Positions 10,693 through 18,170 of a stretch of 64,000 nt of DNA are shown here, in pieces. The stretch is from Listeria ivanovii subsp. ivanovii (GTDB lineage Bacteria > Bacillota > Bacilli > Lactobacillales > Listeriaceae), in assembly GCF_900187025.1 (NCBI RefSeq), contig NZ_LT906478.1, forward strand, positions 2,526,001 through 2,590,000, given 5' to 3'. The notes beneath the pieces are model-generated. The model was not told the DNA's origin. It saw only the letters and a program-made list of their open reading frames with translations, and did not search any database. Every line of letters starts with the position of its first letter. Positions within the stretch are counted from its first letter, which is position 1. Both the position numbers and the translations under genes were made by a program.

Positions 10693-10706
10693 CGAACATA
10701 TTTTCG
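10693..10706 (-). promoter_or_regulatory. LexA (SOS) box upstream of uvrBA
   Basis: CGAACATATTTTCG differs by one base from the perfect palindrome CGAACATATGTTCG. Read on the minus strand with its flanks (AATACGAAAATATGTTCGGT) it agrees closely with the Listeria/Bacillus SOS consensus. The location about 150 bases upstream of uvrB fits LexA repression of uvrBA. Confidence 0.8.
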
Positions 10707-10719
10707 TATTATTTTTAAA

Positions 10720-10752
10720 ATAAAAAACGCAACCTGTTGATTACGCTTTTCT
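10720..10752 (-). terminator. Probable terminator after csbA
   Basis: On the minus strand AAAAGCGTAA and TTGCGTTTTT form a stem with two G·U pairs around an 8-base loop and run into a T-rich tail. It lies 45 bases beyond the csbA stop and just before the uvrBA SOS box. Confidence 0.5.
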
Positions 10753-10796
10753 TTATTTTATCATTTTTACACATTTCTACCTATCTATTTGCTCGT

Positions 10797-11036
10797 TTAA
10801 AATTCACTACCGCTCTTCTTTAAACGACGTAACATATAAGTTGCCAGTATAAAACCAATCGTCATCGAAAATGCATCCACAATAATTAACCAATAGGAAC
10901 TTGTATAACCAAGCTTAGCGGATGCGGCAATTAAAATCACCATAAGCAGTAGCGCAACATAACGATTATAGGTAATCCGTGCAAAAAGAATCATGAGTAA
11001 GCAAGGAAAAATAAGCGCAGATATAATTTGATCCAT
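10797..11036 (-). CDS. csbA: CsbA-like small membrane protein (DUF2198)
   Basis: 79 aa with three hydrophobic segments (about 4-20, 26-44 and 49-67) and a short basic C-terminus, RRLKKSGSEF. It resembles Bacillus CsbA, a small general-stress membrane protein of unknown function. ATG 11036 (MDQII) has better spacing (9 bases) to GGGAGG than ATG 11042. It ends the row of genes that begins at 12115. Confidence 0.78.
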   Translation of the reverse strand: MDQIISALIFPCLLMILFARITYNRYVALLLMVILIAASAKLGYTSSYWLIIVDAFSMTIGFILATYMLRRLKKSGSEF

Positions 11037-11059
11037 CTTCATTTTCCTCCCTTTCCGTT

Positions 11060-11707
11060 TTAGGCGTCACGCAATGCTTTTGTTGTTATTTCGGTAGTTA
11101 ACTGTGGCAATTCTGTTTTTTCAATTCCTTTTTCTGCAAGCATATCTGGCAAAATTTCTCGCAAGAAGTACTTAACGCTCTCCATTTCGCGGTATTCATA
11201 AATCGTTGCAAGCGCCTCACTATAAATTTCCACAAAAATATTTTCCGGATTTCCCTTTTGAATTTCGCCAAAGGATTCATACAATAAATCAACTTTATCA
11301 GAAATTGCTAAAATTTTCCCTTCTAGCGTGCTATCTTTTCCTTCTTTTAATAAGTGGTGATAAATAGGTTGGAATGTTTTAGGGATTTCTCGCTCGATAA
11401 AGTTTTTGGCCATACTTTCTTCCACTTCTGAAAGCATTTCTCGTAACTCCGACGTTGCGTATTTTACTGGCGTTTTTATATCACCGATGAATAGCTCGGA
11501 ATAATCATGGTTTAATGCTTTTTCATATAGTGCACGCCAATTCACTTCATTACCAGCTTCTTCTTCCACTGCTCCGAAAAACTGGGCGATGGAAGTCACT
11601 TTGTAGGAATGTTCAGCAACCGAATGTTCTTGATATTTAAATTTTCCTGGGCAACGATAAATGTTTTCTAAATCAGATAAACTTTGAAAATATTGATGAA
11701 CTCCCAT
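11060..11707 (-). CDS. HD-domain hydrolase, YfbR-like
   Basis: 215 aa. An HD phosphohydrolase core is visible: EHSVAEHSYKV near residue 28 (first metal-ligand His) and NHDYSELFIGD near 67 (the HD pair). A later conserved Asp is in AISDKVDLLYE. This pattern is typical of the YfbR-like HD family, whose E. coli member is a 5'-deoxyribonucleotidase. Substrate here is unproven. It sits between two small membrane-protein genes, spacing about 20 bases. Confidence 0.8.
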   Translation of the reverse strand: MGVHQYFQSLSDLENIYRCPGKFKYQEHSVAEHSYKVTSIAQFFGAVEEEAGNEVNWRALYEKALNHDYSELFIGDIKTPVKYATSELREMLSEVEESMAKNFIEREIPKTFQPIYHHLLKEGKDSTLEGKILAISDKVDLLYESFGEIQKGNPENIFVEIYSEALATIYEYREMESVKYFLREILPDMLAEKGIEKTELPQLTTEITTKALRDA

Positions 11708-11728
11708 ATTATCACTCCATTCTTCGTT

Positions 11729-12115
11729 TTATTCCTCCCGCTTTTGCTTTTTATTAGCAGGATTAGTATTTTCTATTTCACGCATCATTAATGCGGCGCA
11801 GTAACCAATTAGGGCTATCATTGCCGCTGAGTAGGTTCTAAAATTATCCGTAGCAAAAATAAAGATAATTGCTGAAAATAACAGCGTCGTCAAAATCCCC
11901 CAGCTAAAAAGTTTCGTTCCACGTGCAGTCCCGACTTTCATTTGCGAATAAATTCCTACATAACAAACAAATTGAATAATAATAAATTGAGCTACTGACA
12001 AAATGATAACTGCAGTAAGATTGCTATTCCATGCAATAGCTAAAATCGAAATAATAATCATCACAATAATCCCTGTAATAACTGTAAATTTTTGCATTGG
12101 TGTTAATTTCTTCAA
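11729..12115 (-). CDS. Conserved membrane protein of unknown function
   Basis: 128 aa with four predicted transmembrane segments (about 10-30, 34-52, 66-86 and 92-110) and a polar, basic C-terminal tail, NTNPANKKQKREE. I do not recognise a functional family. The start is TTG 12115 with a GGGGGAAGGG ribosome-binding site just upstream. It is the first gene of a unit with the HD hydrolase and CsbA. Confidence 0.72.
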   Translation of the reverse strand: MKKLTPMQKFTVITGIIVMIIISILAIAWNSNLTAVIILSVAQFIIIQFVCYVGIYSQMKVGTARGTKLFSWGILTTLLFSAIIFIFATDNFRTYSAAMIALIGYCAALMMREIENTNPANKKQKREE

Positions 12116-12175
12116 AGCCCTTCCCCCAAGTTCTTATTTGTTACTTACTTTACCATAATTGCTATTTATTTGGCA

Positions 12176-12219
12176 TAAAAAACACCCATCATTCCCATAA
12201 AGGTTTTCTGAGTGTCTCA
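12176..12219 (-). terminator. Terminator after the ArsR-family gene
   Basis: On the minus strand ACACTCA pairs with TGGGTGT, with further CC/GG pairing in the loop, followed by TTTTTT. It lies directly after the regulator stop codon at 12222. Confidence 0.75.
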
Positions 12220-12221
12220 CA

Positions 12222-12527
12222 TTAGTGATGATGTACGTGGCGAATTGCTTGTGTTAATAATTCCAATACGTGATTATCATCTTGCATATAATAAATCGTT
12301 GTTCCGGCTCGTCTTGACTTCACTAGCCTTAAATTTTTCAAAAACCGTAGCTGATGTGAAACGGTCGTCTGATTGAAAGATAAGGTGCGTGCAATCTCAT
12401 TCACGGAGTACTCTCTATCTTGTAATAAATTTAAAATCTGGACGCGAGTTGGATCAGAAAGCGCCTTGAAAATTTGTGTCACACTAAAAAGCGTTTCTTC
12501 ATCTAATGATTGTTTTGCGTTTTCCAT
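12222..12527 (-). CDS. ArsR/SmtB-family metal sensor, CzrA-like
   Basis: 101 aa winged-helix repressor: an [14 protein letters not shown] helix, recognition region [15 protein letters not shown], wing [10 protein letters not shown]. The C-terminal helix carries Asp84, His86, His97 and His100, the same residues and spacing as the alpha-5 zinc/cobalt site of Staphylococcus aureus CzrA. A Zn(II)/Co(II)-responsive repressor is therefore likely. No cation exporter is adjacent, so it may control distant genes or only itself. A 16-bp palindrome lies 29 bases upstream of its ATG. Confidence 0.87.
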   Translation of the reverse strand: MENAKQSLDEETLFSVTQIFKALSDPTRVQILNLLQDREYSVNEIARTLSFNQTTVSHQLRFLKNLRLVKSRRAGTTIYYMQDDNHVLELLTQAIRHVHHH

Positions 12528-12555
12528 CGAATATCACTCCATTTTCCTTACATGT

Positions 12556-12571
12556 TCATATACTCATATGA
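12556..12571 (-). promoter_or_regulatory. Candidate ArsR-family operator
   Basis: TCATATACTCATATGA: 6-bp inverted arms around a 4-base centre, lying 29 bases upstream of the CzrA-like start. Sequence and position resemble SmtB/CzrA operators (ATATGA..TCATAT type). Confidence 0.5.
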
Positions 12572-12651
12572 TACTTAAATAGGAATGATTCCGCAAGTTT
12601 AATAACTACTTCCCGCGCAAGAATGATTATATATGAGCAAAAAAACGCTTT

Positions 12652-12696
12652 CTCTCTTTTCCATGCTACACTTATTTTATCAAAGGGAAAGGAGAG
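12652..12696. other. Inverted repeat in the phoU-arsR intergenic region
   Basis: CTCTCTTTTCC (12652-12662) pairs with GGAAAGGAGAG (12686-12696) apart from one T·G. On the minus strand a T-run follows nine bases later. It may be a second, back-up terminator for the pst operon. The open frame across 12556-12801 does not look coding. Confidence 0.35.
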
Positions 12697-12750
12697 CTGG
12701 GAATAAAAAGGGTTAAATATTGAGAAGTTATTTAAACCGCCTAACACACA

Positions 12751-12796
12751 GAAAACAACCCGATTTACCTCTGATACAGGAAATCGGGGTGTTTTC
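12751..12796 (-). terminator. Terminator of the pst-phoU operon
   Basis: AAAACACCCCGATTT and AAATCGGGTTGTTTT pair on the minus strand immediately after the phoU stop, with a T-rich 3' side. Confidence 0.85.
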
Positions 12797-12797
12797 T

Positions 12798-13457
12798 TCA
12801 TCGATTTAAATCTTCAATTTCGCCACTTTTAAGATAAACGATCCATTCGCATACATTCGTTACATAGTCGCCAATTCGTTCAATGTACTGGGAAACTAGT
12901 AGCAATTGAGACACATCTTCAATATGTTCCGGCTCTTCTTGCATAAAAGTAATACATTTTTGGTAGACAATTTTGTGAAGCTTATCTACCTCATTATCGC
13001 GAATCGCAATTTCGCGTGCTGCAGCTTCGTCTTCTGAAAGATATGCTTTTAATACATCTTGCAACATGGATTTTACAATTTCACCCATTTCCGGAATTTC
13101 TGGGATTGGTTTTAATACTTTGCTTTCCCCAATTAAAATGGCTGTTTTGGCGATGCTTACTGCGTGGTCGCCAATTCGCTCTAAATCCGAGCTTGTTTTC
13201 AAGACGGTCACAATTTTCCGCAAATCCATCCCAACAGGTTGTTGTAAAGCAATCAATTCAAAAGAGCGTTGTTCTAAAGATAACTCCATATTGTTAATCG
13301 CTTTGTCTTCCGCTACTACTTGTTTGGCCAGTTCGGTGTCTCTGTGAACTAACGACTTTACTGCTTTAAAAATCGCTTCATTGGCAAGCATGCCCATTTC
13401 CATTAAATGTTGGTGCAAGTCATTAAGTTGTTCCGTAAAAATTTTTCTGACTACCAT
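12798..13457 (-). CDS. phoU: Phosphate transport system accessory protein PhoU
   Basis: 219 aa, all helical, with two PhoU repeats. The conserved motifs D-L-E-R-I-G-D-H-A (SSDLERIGDHA near residue 87) and YIERIGDYVTN (near 192) are both present. PhoU links the Pst transporter to the PhoR kinase and restrains phosphate uptake. It is the last gene of pstS-pstC-pstA-pstB-pstB-phoU. An AAGGAG site precedes the ATG. Confidence 0.94.
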   Translation of the reverse strand: MVVRKIFTEQLNDLHQHLMEMGMLANEAIFKAVKSLVHRDTELAKQVVAEDKAINNMELSLEQRSFELIALQQPVGMDLRKIVTVLKTSSDLERIGDHAVSIAKTAILIGESKVLKPIPEIPEMGEIVKSMLQDVLKAYLSEDEAAAREIAIRDNEVDKLHKIVYQKCITFMQEEPEHIEDVSQLLLVSQYIERIGDYVTNVCEWIVYLKSGEIEDLNR

Positions 13458-13469
13458 AATAACACTCCT

Positions 13470-14249
13470 TTATCCAAATCTTCCCGAAATATAGTCTTCG
13501 GTTTCTTTTTCTGCTGGGTTGGTAAAAATACTCGTTGTATCTGAAAATTCGACGATGCGTCCATTAAGAAAGAAAGCAGTCTCGTCTGAAATACGAGAGG
13601 CTTGTTGCATATTATGTGTCACAATAACTATCGTGTAATCTTTCTTTAGTTCTAGAATTAAATCTTCTACTTTAGCTGTTGAGATTGGATCGAGTGCAGA
13701 GGTTGGCTCATCCATCAAAATAACATCAGGCTTCACCGCAAGTACTCGCGCAATACAAAGACGTTGTTGTTGTCCACCCGACATTCCAATTGCTGAGCGA
13801 TCCAATCTATCATGAACTTCATCCCAAAGTGCTGCTTGACGCAAACTTTTTTCAACAATAGCATCTAGTTCTTTTTTATCTTTTACCCCATGCATCCGTG
13901 GACCATAGGCAACATTGTCATAAATCGAAAATGGAAATGGATTAGCTTGCTGGAAAACCATTCCAACTTTTTTTCGTAAATTAACCATATCGATTTTGGG
14001 ATCTTGCACATTTTCATCACCAATATGGATTTCACCCGTTGTTTTTACGCCGGGAATTAAATCGTTCATTCGATTTAACGTTCTAAGAAAAGTCGATTTC
14101 CCACAACCGGATGGGCCAATTAGAGCAGTCACTCGGTTCTTTTTGATATTTAAAGCAATTTTTTCAAGTGCTTGTTTTGATCCATAAAACAGATCAACAT
14201 TTTTCGTTTCTATAATATATTCGATTTTTTCTGCAGTTTCAATTGTCAT
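13470..14249 (-). CDS. pstB: Phosphate ABC transporter ATP-binding protein PstB (copy 2)
   Basis: 259 aa ATPase of the high-affinity phosphate importer. Walker [10 protein letters not shown] (near residue 42), signature [16 protein letters not shown] (near 155), Walker [14 protein letters not shown] and the switch His in VTHNMQQA are all intact. It lies 14 bases after a second PstB. B. subtilis also has two tandem PstB genes. Which copy pairs with PstA/PstC in the mature complex cannot be told from sequence. Confidence 0.95.
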   Translation of the reverse strand: MTIETAEKIEYIIETKNVDLFYGSKQALEKIALNIKKNRVTALIGPSGCGKSTFLRTLNRMNDLIPGVKTTGEIHIGDENVQDPKIDMVNLRKKVGMVFQQANPFPFSIYDNVAYGPRMHGVKDKKELDAIVEKSLRQAALWDEVHDRLDRSAIGMSGGQQQRLCIARVLAVKPDVILMDEPTSALDPISTAKVEDLILELKKDYTIVIVTHNMQQASRISDETAFFLNGRIVEFSDTTSIFTNPAEKETEDYISGRFG

Positions 14250-14263
14250 TTAAAAGCTCCTTT

Positions 14264-15079
14264 CTAGCCAAAGTTCCCAGAAATATAGTCTTCGGTTTGT
14301 TTTTTTTGTGGGTTAGTGAATAGTTCAGACGTACCCGAGAATTCCACAACTTCCCCAAGATAAAAGAAAGAAGTATAGTCAGAAACACGAGCCGCTTGTT
14401 GCATATTATGCGTTACAATAATAATCGTATATTTATTTTTGAGTTCATTAATTAAATCTTCAATTTTACTTGTTGAAATTGGATCAAGTGCGGATGCTGG
14501 TTCGTCTAGTAACAATACTTTTGGTTGCATTGCCACAGCCCTCGCGATACACAGCCGTTGTTGTTGACCTCCAGATAGAGATAATGCACTCTTGCCAAGA
14601 TCGTCTTTTACTTCATCCCAAAGTGCTGCACGGCGCAAACTTTTTTCAACGCGCTCCATGATTTCTTTTTTATTTTTCATTCCATGACGTTTAAGTCCAA
14701 ATGCAACATTTTCATAAATGGATTTCGTGAATGGGTTTGGTTTTTGGAATACCATCCCGATTTCTTTGCGCACATTGTAAAGGTCAACCTCTTTACGATT
14801 GATATTAATGCCGTCATAGAGAATCTTCCCTTCCATCCGACAACCATCAATTTCGTCATTCATGCGGTTTAATGCTCTTAAATAAGTTGATTTCCCGCAA
14901 CCAGACGGACCAATTAGCGCAGTAACCTTATTTTCGGGGAAGGTTAAGTCAACGTCCTTAATCGCATGGTTATCGCCGTAATATACATGCAAATCCTCTG
15001 TCGCCATCGCAGCAGGAAGGGAATAAGGGTCTGGTGTTGTTTGTAAAATAGAATTAATTTCAGGCTTTTTAGTTAACAT
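14264..15079 (-). CDS. pstB: Phosphate ABC transporter ATP-binding protein PstB (copy 1)
   Basis: 271 aa. It has a longer N-terminus than the following copy (about 25 residues before the first beta strand). Walker A is [19 protein letters not shown]; signature [16 protein letters not shown] and Walker [14 protein letters not shown] are intact. It is clearly paralogous to the next gene (near-identical C-termini, EDYISG.FG), suggesting an old tandem duplication. AAGGAG lies upstream of the ATG. Confidence 0.95.
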   Translation of the reverse strand: MLTKKPEINSILQTTPDPYSLPAAMATEDLHVYYGDNHAIKDVDLTFPENKVTALIGPSGCGKSTYLRALNRMNDEIDGCRMEGKILYDGININRKEVDLYNVRKEIGMVFQKPNPFTKSIYENVAFGLKRHGMKNKKEIMERVEKSLRRAALWDEVKDDLGKSALSLSGGQQQRLCIARAVAMQPKVLLLDEPASALDPISTSKIEDLINELKNKYTIIIVTHNMQQAARVSDYTSFFYLGEVVEFSGTSELFTNPQKKQTEDYISGNFG

Positions 15080-15107
15080 TTTTATAAAACTCCTTTTCCT
15101 GGTATTT

Positions 15108-15992
15108 TTACGAAGAGGTCATGCGTTTATAAACCACTTTTCCAAGCAGACGAGCTAAGACATTGAAAAGTAATACAGAGAGAATTAATACAGCAGATGC
15201 ACCGTCAGAAACAGCTTGAGCATCTGGCATAATTCCTTCCCCATTAATTTTCCAAATGTGAACAGCTAATGTTTCTGCTGGACGGAAAATATTGAGTGGC
15301 GAAACTGGGCTGACTGGATTCCAATCAGTAAAATCCAACACTGGTGTACTTTGTCCGGCAGTGAAAATCAATGCAGCTGCTTCACCAAATACCCGACCAG
15401 CTGCTAAAATAACACCAGTAATAATCGCTGGTAATGCTGCTGGTACAAGTACACGGGTTATCGTTTCCCATCTTGATAAGCCAAGTGCAAGACCTGCTTC
15501 TCGTTGTGTACTCGGAATAGCATTTAACGCTTCTTCAACAACACGAATGAGTAGTGGTAAATTAAAAATCGTTAGTGTAAGTGCCCCGGAAATAACCGAG
15601 AAACTCCACCCCATTTGAATAACAAAAACAAGAAAACCGAATAGTCCTACAACAATGGATGGAAGTGAGGAAAGCACTTCAATCGTTGTCCGAATCAAAT
15701 CTGTAATCCAGTTTTTACGCGCGTATTCTGCCATGTATATTCCTGCCCCAAGCGAGATGGGTACAGATATTAACATGGTAATTAAGAGCATATAAAAGGA
15801 ATTCCAGATTTCAGGTCCAATTCCGCCGCCAGCTTGGAACGACTGTGGTGGGGTTGTCAAAAATTTCCAGCTTAACTGCGGAACACCTTTTACTAAAATA
15901 TAGCCTAGTAGACTTGCTAGAATAACAACAATTAAGACAGCAATAGCATAGAAAACACCTGTCGCGATTTTATCTTTTGTTTTTACATTCAT
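15108..15992 (-). CDS. pstA: Phosphate ABC transporter permease PstA
   Basis: 294 aa with six predicted membrane segments. The ABC permease EAA loop is seen in [20 protein letters not shown] (about 168-187), the site that docks PstB. PstA and PstC form the phosphate channel. Its start overlaps the pstC stop by four bases, indicating translational coupling. Confidence 0.95.
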   Translation of the reverse strand: MNVKTKDKIATGVFYAIAVLIVVILASLLGYILVKGVPQLSWKFLTTPPQSFQAGGGIGPEIWNSFYMLLITMLISVPISLGAGIYMAEYARKNWITDLIRTTIEVLSSLPSIVVGLFGFLVFVIQMGWSFSVISGALTLTIFNLPLLIRVVEEALNAIPSTQREAGLALGLSRWETITRVLVPAALPAIITGVILAAGRVFGEAAALIFTAGQSTPVLDFTDWNPVSPVSPLNIFRPAETLAVHIWKINGEGIMPDAQAVSDGASAVLILSVLLFNVLARLLGKVVYKRMTSS

Positions 15993-16939
15993 TTGATTTT
16001 CCTCCTACGCCCGATGAAGCGAATCACAATGATGAAGAATAGTGACATCGCAAGTAGCACCATTGCAAGTGACCAAAGGATATTATTATCCAGTGTCCCC
16101 ATAACCGTATTCCCCATGCCCATCGTTAAGATACTTGTGAGGGTGGAAGCTGGTTCAAATAATGATGTCGGAATAACAGCAGAGTTCCCGATAACCATTT
16201 GTACAGCAAGGGCTTCCCCGAAAGCACGTGCCATTCCAAACACAATCGCTGTCAAAATTCCTGACCGTGAACTACGAAGCACTACTTTCCAAATCGTTTG
16301 AAAACGGGTCGCTCCGAGTGCTAAAGAAGCTTCTCGGTAATGACGTGGAACGGATTTAATTGCGTCCACACTTAATGAAGTAACAGTAGGTAAAATCATG
16401 ACTGTTAAAACAACTGTCGCAGCAGCAATCCCAAATCCACTTCCAGAAATATGATCGCGAATAAATGGAACGACTACGCTTAAGCCAATGAATCCATAAA
16501 CAACAGATGGAATTCCAACTAATAATTCCATTACTGGTTGTAAAACTTTTTTCCCAAACTTAGGTGAAATTTCTACCATGAATATTGCCGCACCAATTGC
16601 AAGCGGACCAGCAATACAAGCAGCAAAAAGCGTTACTGCAAATGAACCGATTATCATTGGCAACGCACCAACTAGCGGATTTCCATTTGCATCTTTTTGC
16701 GAGGGATTCCAATCAGTACCAGTAATAAAATCAACGAAAGATACTTTGTTAACTGTAAACGTAGCTAACCCTTTTGAAATAACAAAAAACAAAATAGACG
16801 CAGCAGCAATGATCATTATAGCGATACAAATAAATGTAATAATCTTGCCTCTAGTTTCTAAATGCGCCTTTTTAGAAGTTTGCGTAAGCTTCTTTTCCTT
16901 TATCGCTTCCAAATCACGTAAGCTCCTTTCTCCACCCAT
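15989..16939 (-). CDS. pstC: Phosphate ABC transporter permease PstC
   Basis: 316 aa with six membrane segments after a hydrophilic N-terminal tail of about 28 residues. The EAA loop is in SVPRHYREASLALGATRFQ (about 197-215). It forms the phosphate channel with PstA. AGGAG sits five to six bases before the ATG. Confidence 0.95.
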   Translation of the reverse strand: MGGERSLRDLEAIKEKKLTQTSKKAHLETRGKIITFICIAIMIIAAASILFFVISKGLATFTVNKVSFVDFITGTDWNPSQKDANGNPLVGALPMIIGSFAVTLFAACIAGPLAIGAAIFMVEISPKFGKKVLQPVMELLVGIPSVVYGFIGLSVVVPFIRDHISGSGFGIAAATVVLTVMILPTVTSLSVDAIKSVPRHYREASLALGATRFQTIWKVVLRSSRSGILTAIVFGMARAFGEALAVQMVIGNSAVIPTSLFEPASTLTSILTMGMGNTVMGTLDNNILWSLAMVLLAMSLFFIIVIRFIGRRRKIK

Positions 16940-17006
16940 GTTTTACTCCTAACATGGATATACGTCTATCCTAAGATTACTAGGATAGACGCCCATTTCA
17001 TTCTTT

Positions 17007-17915
17007 TTATTTTACGTCAGTTAGTTTACCAGATGAATCGCGTTCCACTTTCATGGATTTAATTGATTGGTATCCTAGTTGTGGTACGATATTATTTTGC
17101 ACATCATCAGAAGTCATATATTTCAAGAAAGTTTTTGTAAGGTCTTTAGGTTCACCGTTTGTATACATGTGCTCATAAGACCAGATTTTCCAATCGTTTG
17201 TTGCTACATTATCTTCAGTTGGTTCCACATCGTCAATAGAAAGTCCTACTACAGAAGCATCAATGTAAGAAAATGCTAGGTAGCTGATTGCTCCAGGTGT
17301 TTCACTAACGATTTTCCGAACGGTACCAGATGAATCTTGTTCTTGTGCTTTTACTGGAGTTGCACCATCAAGTCCCCATTTTTCAAAAGTAGCACGTGTT
17401 CCGCTGCCTTCTGCACGGTTGATGATAGTGATTTTTTCATCTTTACCGCCAACGTCTTTCCAATTAGTTGTTTTACCAGTGAAGATATCAATTAGTTGTT
17501 GTTTAGTGATATTTTTAACGCCAACATCTTTATTTACTACAGGAGCCATTCCGACAACTGCTACACGGTGATCAACTAGTTTTGAAGCATCCACTCCGTC
17601 TTTCTCTTCTGCAAATACATCCGAGTTACCAATTTCTACTGCTCCTTGTTGTACTTGTGTTAGACCAGTTCCAGAACCGCCACCTTGAACATTAATTTGT
17701 GCTTTTGGATTTGCATTTGTGAATTCTTTGGATGCTGCTTCCACTAATGGTTGAAGAGCTGTAGAGCCAACTGCTGTAATTGAGCCTGAAACTTCTTCCT
17801 TTTTACTTGATGAACCATTTGCTTTATCTGCTGAACTGCTGCCACTCCCACATGCTGCAACTACAAGCATTAAAGCTGCTAAAACTGCTACTATTCCCAA
17901 ATACTTCTTTTTCAT
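17007..17915 (-). CDS. pstS: Phosphate-binding lipoprotein PstS
   Basis: 302 aa. It has a lipoprotein signal with lipobox VAAC (Cys22), so it is a substrate of the Lgt encoded in this window. A Ser-rich linker precedes the PstS solute-binding fold: GSTALQPL near residue 50, QGGGSGTGLTQVQQG near 78, and RAEGSGTR near 165, all phosphate-contact segments. It is first in the pst operon, with a triple PhoP box upstream, so it should be induced by phosphate limitation. Confidence 0.95.
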   Translation of the reverse strand: MKKKYLGIVAVLAALMLVVAACGSGSSSADKANGSSSKKEEVSGSITAVGSTALQPLVEAASKEFTNANPKAQINVQGGGSGTGLTQVQQGAVEIGNSDVFAEEKDGVDASKLVDHRVAVVGMAPVVNKDVGVKNITKQQLIDIFTGKTTNWKDVGGKDEKITIINRAEGSGTRATFEKWGLDGATPVKAQEQDSSGTVRKIVSETPGAISYLAFSYIDASVVGLSIDDVEPTEDNVATNDWKIWSYEHMYTNGEPKDLTKTFLKYMTSDDVQNNIVPQLGYQSIKSMKVERDSSGKLTDVK

Positions 17916-17962
17916 TATTTTATTCCCACCTTGTTTTTTTTATTGTTATTCCTTACAAGTAT

Positions 17963-17968
17963 CACTAT
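17963..17968 (-). promoter_or_regulatory. Probable -10 element of the pst promoter
   Basis: On the minus strand this reads TATAGT. It lies about 22 bases downstream of the PhoP boxes, where a PhoP-activated sigma-A promoter would have its -10. No good -35 is present, as expected for an activated promoter. Confidence 0.5.
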
Positions 17969-17989
17969 AACGCTCTAGATTTAAGGTGG

Positions 17990-18017
17990 TGTGTAGCTAA
18001 TGTTAAGTAATTGTAAA
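17990..18017 (-). promoter_or_regulatory. PhoP-binding box upstream of pstS
   Basis: The minus strand reads TTTACA-N5-TTAACA-N5-TACACA: three direct hexamers at 11-base intervals, the spacing known for PhoP~P dimers in Bacillus. It lies 75-102 bases upstream of the pstS start. Confidence 0.82.
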
Positions 18018-18123
18018 TAAGCGGATTTTTTGTCGAAATTGTAAACTTTTTTATGACTTTCTTTCAAACAGAAGGCAAATGGGTAAATTATTGCGCGGAT
18101 TTTTTTCGTTTCGTAAATATACT

Positions 18124-18170
18124 AAAAATATCCTGTCCGAAAGATTACATTCTTTCAAACAGGATATTTT
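18124..18170 (-). terminator. Terminator of phoPR
   Basis: ATATCCTGT..GAAAGA pairs with TCTTTC..ACAGGATAT on the minus strand (two mismatches inside), followed by TTTTT, directly after the phoR stop. Confidence 0.88.

Noticed and set aside
12556-12801. 81-codon minus-strand open frame between phoU and the ArsR gene
   Set aside because: It spans the pst terminator and the ArsR operator, has no ribosome-binding site, and its composition is unlike the neighbouring genes.
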